A stretch of 64,000 nucleotides of DNA from the NCBI GenBank assembly GCA_036785705.1, contig JAWUZG010000136.1, positions 434,001 to 498,000 of the forward strand, read 5' to 3'. Both the position numbers and the translations under genes were made by a program. The notes below the pieces were generated by a model, which was not told where the DNA came from, searched no databases, and worked only from the letters and a program-made list of their open reading frames with translations. The DNA comes from Acanthornis magna (lineage: Eukaryota > Chordata > Aves > Passeriformes > Acanthizidae). Below are positions 57,080-64,000 of the stretch, in pieces. Position 1 is the stretch's first letter; each line of letters begins with the position of its first letter.

Positions 57080-57290
57080 TTAGGCCGTTCCTTCAGAGCT
57101 TTCCTCCCCACCCCAGGAGCGTTTTTGCGCCTCATTCTGCGCGGGTTTATATGAGGGTTTATCTTTAAGACCTGCCACTCGGAGAGACGGCAGGTTATCC
57201 GTGGGGCAAGGCTATTTTTAGGGAGCGCAGTGCCAGGATGGCTCACAGCTCTTGGCAGCGAACACGTGCGGAACACAAAGGCAGGCTCTG
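57080..57290. promoter_or_regulatory. Possible cis-regulatory patch (MEF2-like and E-box motifs)
   Basis: A perfect MEF2 consensus 'ctatttttag' lies at 57212-57221 and a palindromic E-box 'cacgtg' at 57263-57268. A TATA-like 'gggtttatatgagggtttat' sits near 57144-57163. Local CpG content ('gcgcgggt', 'ctcggagagacgg', 'gcagcgaacacgtgcgg') is higher than in the surroundings. Direct evidence is limited to these motifs. No exon is visible next to it, and a function as enhancer or promoter is inference. Confidence 0.3.
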
Positions 57291-57961
57291 TGCTGGGGCT
57301 GGAGAGCTGAGCTGGGCAGGAGCTGAGAGCCAGGCACGGGCAGGGAGCTGTGCTGGGCTGGGACAAGGGCTCTGAGCTGGGAGGAGGCTGCTGGGGGCAC
57401 TGCCAAGGCACAGGAGAGGAGGCAGGGGCTGCAAAAACTGGGAAGAAACAGGGGAGGTTCTCAGGATCATTCCCTAGCTTTTGCAGGTATCAGCCCTTGG
57501 CTTTTAAAGGGAAATATCCAAACCAGACAGAAAGAGAGATGTATTGTCTGAAATACCTGGCCAGTGCTGGAGATCCAAAACGAGAGTTTTGCATTTTTCC
57601 GCTGTGCTTTCCTCTACCTGCTGTGAGATAAAGGCAGGAGCTGTGCCGCTGTCAGTGGCAAAGCCTCCTCCCAGATTTCCACATTCAAGCCTGTTCCTTT
57701 GCACCTGCCAAATTTTCATTTCCTGGATCCTTTGTGTTCGGAATACTTTTAGTGATTGCATTTTCATTCGACCTGGGCTGACTGGGAGACAATAGGGCGT
57801 AAATCTTCATAGCTGCGTTCAGAAGAACGAATTTTGGGTGAGATAAGATTGGATCTCCTGGGAATAACTTGTGAAGGATGTGCTAGAGGTGTGCAAAAGA
57901 GTGATAAACTGCTGAGAATTCAGCTGCTCACTGTGTCACACAATATAAGGACATGAGAGCA
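57291..57961. other. Unique non-coding sequence with G-rich 5' part
   Basis: 57295-57385 is rich in 'gagctg' and GGG runs on the + strand. No gene recognised. Confidence 0.45.
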
Positions 57962-58393
57962 CCGAGGGCTGGAGCACCTCTCCTGTGAGGAAAGGCTGAG
58001 TGAGCTGGGGGTGCTCAGCCTGGAGAAGTCTCCATGGAGAACTTAGAGCCCCTTCCAGTGCCTGAAGGGGCTCCAAGAGAGCTGGAGAGGGACTTTGGAC
58101 GAGGGATGGAGGGGCAGGACACAGGGAATGGCTTCAAACTGACAGAGGGCAGGGACAGATGGGATATTGGGAAGGAATTCTTGGCTGTGAGGGTGGGAAG
58201 GCCCTGGCACAGGTGCCCAGAGAAGCTGTGGCTGCCCCTGGATCCCTGGAAGTGTCCAAGGCCAGGTTGGACAGGGCTTGGAGCAACCTGGGATAGTGGA
58301 AGGTGTCCCTGCCCATAGCAGGGGATTGGAATTAGACAATCTTTGAGGTGTCTTCCAACCCAAACCATTCTGTAATTCCATGACTCCATGATG
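57962..58393 (+). mobile_element. CR1 LINE 3' end, about 430 bp
   Basis: Landmarks in order are 'gagggctggagcacctctcc', 'tgaggaaaggctgagtgagc', 'tggcacaggtgcccagagaa', 'ggatccctggaagtgtccaa', 'gacagggcttggagcaacct', 'ggtgtcttccaacccaaacc' and a tail 'attccatgactccatgatg'. It is 5'-truncated and non-coding. Confidence 0.96.
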
Positions 58394-61300
58394 AATGAAA
58401 GTAGCCATCTCCAAGCAAATCAAAGGATGTGCCATTGACACTATTCTTTGATGCACTGTCAATATTTACCTGAGGGGAGCCGACCAGCTCATGGAAACAA
58501 AATCCAAAGAAGGTTATTAAATACAGAGAAACCATGTCCCTCCTACAAGGTCCCTGAGCAGACAATAAGTGGGAGCTGAGAGTGGTGAGTCCTGTCCTCC
58601 CACTTGTGGACACTCAGGTTGTTCCCTGGCCACCACGCAGGTGTGCATAGGAGATGGTGCCACCTTTTCATCTGCTTTCTGCCTGTGCTCCAGGGAAAGC
58701 TTTTCCTCTTTTCCTCATCCTAATGAAACCAAAAGAACTCAAGAAACGAAATTGTGAAAGGTTTTTAAATTTAGTAGGGAGAAATTGTGGTAAGAATAAG
58801 TATTTGGGACTTGAAGCTTGACAGCTACAAGGCAGACACAGCAGCACATTTCAAGCTTTTAGGGTGTGTGTTTGCTACACCAATTCATTGAAGATTGCAA
58901 AGGATCTTCCACACATAGATTTTTTTTCCCCATTGTTGAGATTGGATACTTTTCTCAGCAGTCATATCCTTCCAGAAATCCAGGAAAGTGTTAAAGCCTG
59001 TAGCTCCCAGGATATTAGAAGAAATTACTGCTTGAGCTGTCTCATTCCAGAAATCACCTTCTGAGAAGGGAATAAGGAAGAACAAACCCATGGAGGAATT
59101 TCTCCTCCTCACCTGGACTAGTTTTATTTCTAACCACAAAGGTGAGCTGGGGGGTTGTTCTGTGTCCAGACTGTTTATCATCACAGGGAAATATTTATGA
59201 GAGAGCTCCCTGTCACTTGGACTGCCTGTCAAATGAAGACTGAATAGCAAAGGTCATTGTTACTCATTCCTATGAACTGCTGCAGCTACACTGGGATGAC
59301 TGGAAGGTCACAAGAGCTTTTATAGCAAAGGGCAGACTCTCTGAAGTGACTTTGGAAACGCCTGTAGCCTGAATATACTTTCAAAGGGAGGCTGCTGGGC
59401 TTTCAGGTTCCCTTTGTAGTCCTGGTAAAACCTTTTATTGACTTTTTGTCAGGGGATTGTGAGGAAAAGGGGAAAAACACCCACAAGAGGTGATACTGTT
59501 TGATCTCTGCCCTTCCTCGTTATGCTTGTGATCCACAGTGTTGCTTCAGATAAAATTTCTGGTGGGATTTTGTATTTATGTTAGAATGTTTCTGTCTCCT
59601 GCACCGGACATGGGTTTGGTTTTTTCTCCTGGGAATGTATGTTTTTGTTTGACTGTTCAAGTGTTCCTCAAGTGGGTGAATGAATCATGGAAATTCTGTA
59701 TTATGGATGGATGGAAAGATAATAAAGCATTATATCTGGGCCCTCATGGTAAGTTTGCTTTGCTGATTTTGCAGGTAAAAGGGATTAGTCTTTCTCTAGT
59801 AAACAACGTGTAGAGGATGGAAAAATCAGCTGGGCTGTTTGGAGTTGCTGTAGTTGTTTAACACAGGTATTTTCAGACAGTTCTTGGTGTCCTGCTTGGG
59901 GAAACACAAGTGGCTTTGTCACTGTGTGTCACCCTGCCCAGAGCAAGAGCAAAATCAGCACCCAGGCACCCTGGGTTGAGATAACAACTCCTGGGTTAGA
60001 AAATCAGAACCCCCTGTTCTGAGCTACATGTTTTCTGTTTGAGTTAAAATATAACTTCATGAGGGTCCTGCCAGATGTCAGTGTGCAAGTGAATCACCCA
60101 AAAAGTTGAGCCAAACTCATGAGGCCTTCTCACTTCTCACTGCAGACACACTCTTAATGCCAAAGCCAAATCTTGGCAAGAGTGGGCAACCTCTGAAGCT
60201 CAGCACACCCTGGGGCTCATTTCAGGTGTCTTTGTATTGAGATTCCTGACTTCAAGTAGATAACAGCGCTTTTACCAACATTTTTAAATCTGAGGATGAA
60301 AAATGCTGCAGGAGAACCGTAAAAGGCAAACCCTGTTAATGCCAAACATCAGGAATGTGGTGTTTTGGAGGACAGAGGGATACTCCGTGCTGCCTGCTTT
60401 TATTTGCCACTCCTGCTCTCTTTTTCAGGCAACTGGATCTTTATCTTCCTAAAAAAAAAGCTTCATGCCAGGCTCAATGCTCATCTCACCTGACAGTTCT
60501 AGGAATGGGGCATTATGTTGGTCAATAGGAAACGAGGGAACAATCACTTAATGGCTTTAAGTTGTTATTTTGCTTGGCAAAAGATAAAACAAAGCAGCAG
60601 CAATCCATCCTACAGATCTCCTTGGGCAGATTTCAAACAGCCCCAGACCCAGAAGAGCTTCACATAGTGCCCAGGTACCGTCCCACCCTCCGTGTGCCCA
60701 CCACGAGCTTTCCTGATTTGTTTTCTGGAATTCCCTCCCCACCTGAAGGTGTATGTTGAAGGACATGAGACCTGAGCTATTTCTGTCCATTCTGTGGTGT
60801 AAAAACCCTTCCAGAATGAGATCTTCCAGGGAATCATTCAATTTTCTTTCTTCATGTTGATTATGTCTCTGGATTGCAGCTCTTGGCAATCTTTTGAGAT
60901 GTGTTCCACAAGGAGGTTTTTCTCCTCCCTAGTTTTTGGAGTAGGCTCTCCAGACTTTTATCATTCACTTTACATTTCATTCATAAACCTGTCCTTCATG
61001 TGCTCTTCCCAGAAAAGATGCTTTATTCACTGTGGGTCTGCTCATAGAAAACAAATTTTAAAGGCACAAAACGTGCTGATTTTAGTATTTAATCAAATTT
61101 CCTTGGGACTACCGTCTGCACAAGGCACCAGCCTCAGTCATATCTGTCGATTCCTCTTCCTTAATGCATTGAACACTGTATTAAACATGGGCTTGCAAGG
61201 CATTTGAGCTTTATTTTCCCACAGGTAAATGCATTTCTGTGTACCCTCAAAACGCCTCACAAGCCTTCCTAGGGCTTTGGGCTGGCTGGGCTCTGCTGCC

Positions 61301-62051
61301 AAATTTAAACTGGAGAAAGAGGGTAGAGCCCAGGGGACTCCTAATACCCAGAGCTTTCTAGATTTAGTTCAAATCCTTCACATCGCAGCCAAGCGAGCTC
61401 GGAGCTGGTGCAGCCCTGCAGCACAGTTGTTTATTTGCTGTGGAGGAAATAGAAGTGCCATTCAGCAGGAATTGGCTCACCAGCTTTCCCAGCTGCTGGG
61501 TGACAAGCATCCCTCGTGGGTCAGCTTCTCTGTGGGAACAGGGGGCACCAGTCTGTCCTTCGTGGCTCCTCTTTGGTTACGAACAAACGTGGCCTGGATC
61601 AGAGGCAGTCCTGGGGTGCAGGTGTTGCTTTGCTCTGTGAGATGCTGAGGACTCCGGGCAGGAAATCCTGGCTTCCCCTCCATCCTCTCCAGATACATAT
61701 CTCCAAGATGGACCATCAAACTGTCCCTGTTTCCTTGTCATCTCAGACTTCGTCCGGCCTGGTGGGAAATGCTGCTTTTTCCAGCCAACATAACCAATCT
61801 TGTTGCCAATCCCTCTCTTTCCGGATATTGGTGGTTAAAACAGGGATATGGCTCATTTCCATGAAGTCCTTTAATTTGCAAAGCTCTGCTTCCATCTGTA
61901 GGCTTGGTGGAGACCCAACGCTGAGGCTGAGGCACATGTGGAAGGGCAGAGCCCACCAGCAGGTGCAGGCTGGCTCCTGGGGTGTGCTGGATAGGGACAG
62001 CCATCCCCATGGCTGGCAGGCTCACAAACCACATCCCAAACAGCGTATGGC
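58394..62051. other. Unique non-coding sequence, about 3.7 kb
   Basis: No gene or clear mobile element recognised. A 91-codon + strand frame at 59538-59813 contains 'catggtaagt', which resembles a splice donor, but there is no recognisable protein and no convincing partner exon. 58930-59260 may hold a very old LINE relic, but I could not secure it. Confidence 0.45.
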
Positions 62052-62530
62052 CATAGAATCAGAGAATATCCCGAGCTGGAAGGGACCCACAAGGATCAAC
62101 CAGGCCAACCCCTGGCACTGCACATGACAAACCCAACAGTCCCATCCTCTGCATCCCTGAGAGCGTTGTCCAAACTCTCCTGGAGCTCTGGCAGCCTTGG
62201 GGCTGTCCCCATTCCCTGGGGAGCCTGGGCAGTGCCCCAGCACCCTCTGGGGGAAGAACCTTTTCCCACTCTCCAACTAAATCCCTGCCTGACACAGCTT
62301 CATGCCATTTCCTGTCATTGGCCATCAGAGAGCAGAGATTGGTGCGTGCCCTTCCACTGCCCCTTAGGAAGAAGCTGCAGACCATGGTGAGGCCTCTCCT
62401 GAGTCTCCAGCTGAACAAACAAAGGGACCTTAGCCACTCCTCCTACAGCTTTCCCTCTAGACCCTTCCCCAACTTCATGCTGCTCCTCTGGATGCTCTCC
62501 AATAGCTTTATATCCCTCTTATATTGTTCC
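62052..62530 (-). mobile_element. CR1 LINE 3' end, about 480 bp
   Basis: The reverse-complement tail is 'catagaatcagagaatatcc', followed by 'gagctggaagggacccacaa', 'ggagctctggcagccttggg', 'ccccagcaccctctggggga', 'cacagcttcatgccatttcc', 'cagagagcagagattggtgc', 'ctgagtctccagctgaacaa', and 'ctctggatgctctccaatag'. It is 5'-truncated and is the longest member of this subtype in the window. Confidence 0.95.
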
Positions 62531-63315
62531 TTGTCCTTTGCTGATTGTCAAACACTGCAGTGGCTTCAGCATCTGGGTGCTTTGAGGGGCTCTGTGGGCT
62601 TGGATTCCAATGGTGACAGCAGCAGCGAAGGGCAGTCAGGGAAGCTCATGGTCTGGAAGAAAACAGTCTGCAAGCACTGTATATACGAAATTGAAAAGTT
62701 TGCACAGTTGTCTGGTATCTGATGGAGGCTGGGAAACCCAAACCCATGTTATTCTTGCTGTTTTCCCCAGATGTTTCGGCTGGCTCAGCAACCTCAGCCC
62801 AGCCGTGCAGGTGCAAACCTCTGGCAGGCGGCTGAGCATGTTTCATAAAACCTTAAAATGCTTGAAGGCAGCATGCAGACACGATTGATTTCCATCCAAG
62901 GCACAGTTTTTCCTCCAGACTTTCCCTCCAGGCATCCAAAAGCAATTTCAGCCAGCGTTTAATGGGAAGGCTGCGGGATGTCTGAGCGTTCCAGCTCCAT
63001 GGTGGACCCGCATCCCGTGAGTTACACATTGCTCAACCCTGGTCACAAACATTTTTTGGAAAGAAGCTGTAATTTAATAAAACCTGTGTTTACAGGGCTG
63101 CTGCTTGGAGAGGAGACTTTTACCCTACCGCTGCATGAAAGGCATCAAATTCAGAAGGAGCAGAGACATCTTCCTTCTGCTCTAGGGCTCTGAGTGCCAT
63201 CTCTCAGATTGTGACACTGGAATTAGAATTTTTTGGCTTTCCCCTCCATTTGGAAGAAGTCTCCACGGCAGAGGCTCTGTGTCCAAAGCTATTTAAGAGT
63301 ATAAATATTATATAT
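62531..63315. other. Unique non-coding sequence
   Basis: No gene or repeat recognised. Confidence 0.45.
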
Positions 63316-63468
63316 AGAATCACAGAATGGTTTGGGTTGGACGGGACATTAAAGATCATTCAGTTCCAACCCCCCTGCTATGGCAGGGATGCCTTCCACT
63401 AGACCAGGTTGCTCAGAGCTTTGCCCAACCTGGTCTTGAAAATTTCCAGGGATGGGGTGTCCAACATA
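63316..63468 (-). mobile_element. CR1 LINE 3' end
   Basis: The reverse-complement tail 'tagaatcacagaatggtttg' is followed by 'ggttggacgggacattaaag', 'tggcagggatgccttccact', 'agaccaggttgctcagagct' and 'cccaacctggtcttgaaaat'. It stops at 'gatggggtgtccaacata' and abuts the microsatellite that follows. Confidence 0.95.
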
Positions 63469-63475
63469 CATTTAG

Positions 63476-63711
63476 TGTATATATATATATACACATAAAA
63501 GATGTGTATTATAGTACATATATAGAATACATACTATGTATATATGTATTTACATTGCATATGCATTATATATTATATGCACACATGTATACTATATATA
63601 TTTGTGTCTGTGTGTGTGTGTGTGTATATATACATATATATACATATATATACATATATATACACACACATATATATATACACACATATATATATATACA
63701 TACATATATAT
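63476..63711. repeat. Complex TA/CA/TG microsatellite
   Basis: The tract starts with (TA)n, continues through variable AT-rich sequence, a (TG)9-like run at 63602-63623, then alternating 'tatatacatatatatacata' blocks and short CA runs. Alternating purine-pyrimidine content is nearly continuous. Tyr/Ile/His-rich frames over it are artefacts. Confidence 0.96.
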
Positions 63712-63730
63712 GCTGGAGAAGATCCTTTCC

Positions 63731-64000
63731 TGGCTTTTAGGGGTCTTTCAGCTGAAAAAAAGTTTAAACTTATGCCTCTTTTTGATTTTTTATAACTTTT
63801 TTTCCCGGTATATCGCGCCGACTCTGCGTGAACACTGCTATCAGTGAGTGGCAGAAAACAGATGGTGAGAGATAAGAAAGTGTGACGGTGTTGGGGCAGG
63901 ATTGTGGTGGGCTGCGTTCTTCTGGTCCACAGGCTGGGCTTTAATAGTGAGGTGGACTCTGATGAGATAAATTTCATTGTCTGGACAGGAATAGGAAAAA
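63731..64000 (+). repeat. Unclassified dispersed repeat, copy 2 (cut by window end)
   Basis: It aligns with 53758-54025 in the same orientation from 'tggcttttaggggtct' to 'ctggacaggaataggaaaaa'. It is about 270 bp here and runs off the window. The stretch 'tatatcgcgccgactctgcg' is specific to this copy and is CpG-rich for the area. The family is not recognised. Confidence 0.85.

Noticed and set aside
57300..57385. Possible G-quadruplex in the G-rich stretch
   Set aside because: GGG runs are present, but the spacing includes a nine-base loop and other runs are only GG. It is not a strong G4 motif.
59538..59813. Possible exon ending at a 'catggtaagt' donor-like site
   Set aside because: The peptide is unrecognised, there is no convincing acceptor or neighbouring exon, and single donor-like matches are common by chance.
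1..64000. CRISPR array, bacterial operon or prophage
   Set aside because: No regularly spaced direct repeats with unique spacers, no ribosome-binding-site-led gene runs, and the CR1/ERV content is specific to a bird nuclear genome.

Overview
The window reads as non-coding avian nuclear DNA, most likely from a songbird. The main evidence is at least 24 fragments of CR1 LINE 3' ends, 10 on the + strand and 14 on the - strand. Many carry the bird-type tail, in which a 'ccttccaacccaaacc' core is followed by 'attctatgattc'-like octamers. Solitary long terminal repeats (LTRs) of several endogenous retrovirus (ERV) families are also present. I found no protein-coding exon, tRNA or rRNA gene that I can support. 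The longer open frames are explained by microsatellites, minisatellites, CR1 copies or locally stop-poor GC-rich sequence. The window is probably intergenic or lies inside a very long intron.

Layout. 1-8 kb is mostly unique sequence with a 53-bp minisatellite (5267-5530) and a pair of octamer motifs (6405-6430). 8-16.6 kb is repeat-dense: two CR1 copies around an AT-rich microsatellite, an (ATCC)n tract, a long CR1, a solo LTR with a perfect 6-bp target duplication (11894-12172), a perfect (GGAA)n array of about 200 bp, another CR1, and a 652-bp LTR of a different family (15883-16534). 18-26 kb holds six more CR1 fragments, a 340-bp TTTTA/TTTCA pentanucleotide array and a 39-bp minisatellite. 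26.4-30.8 kb has three unrelated LTRs, all on the + strand. 34.6-39.8 kb has two more members of the 11.9-kb LTR family, one on each strand. 40-49 kb has CR1 fragments, including one old divergent copy (44245-44600), and the 5' end of an ERVL-type LTR (45002-45090). 51-58.5 kb has a 26-bp tandem repeat, two adjacent inverted repeats, CR1 pieces, the first copy of an unclassified dispersed repeat (53758-54025) and a possible regulatory patch with MEF2-like and E-box motifs (57080-57290). 62-64 kb has two CR1 copies, a TA/CA/TG microsatellite and the second copy of the unclassified repeat, cut by the window end.

There is no gene system here. The content is retroelement and satellite history. 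The strongest observations are three solo LTRs of one short family with 6-bp target duplications (two perfect, one 5 of 6), the unclassified repeat pair about 10 kb apart, and the mixed TTTTA/TTTCA array. All family assignments rest on remembered consensus features, without alignment, so element ends not fixed by target duplications are approximate.
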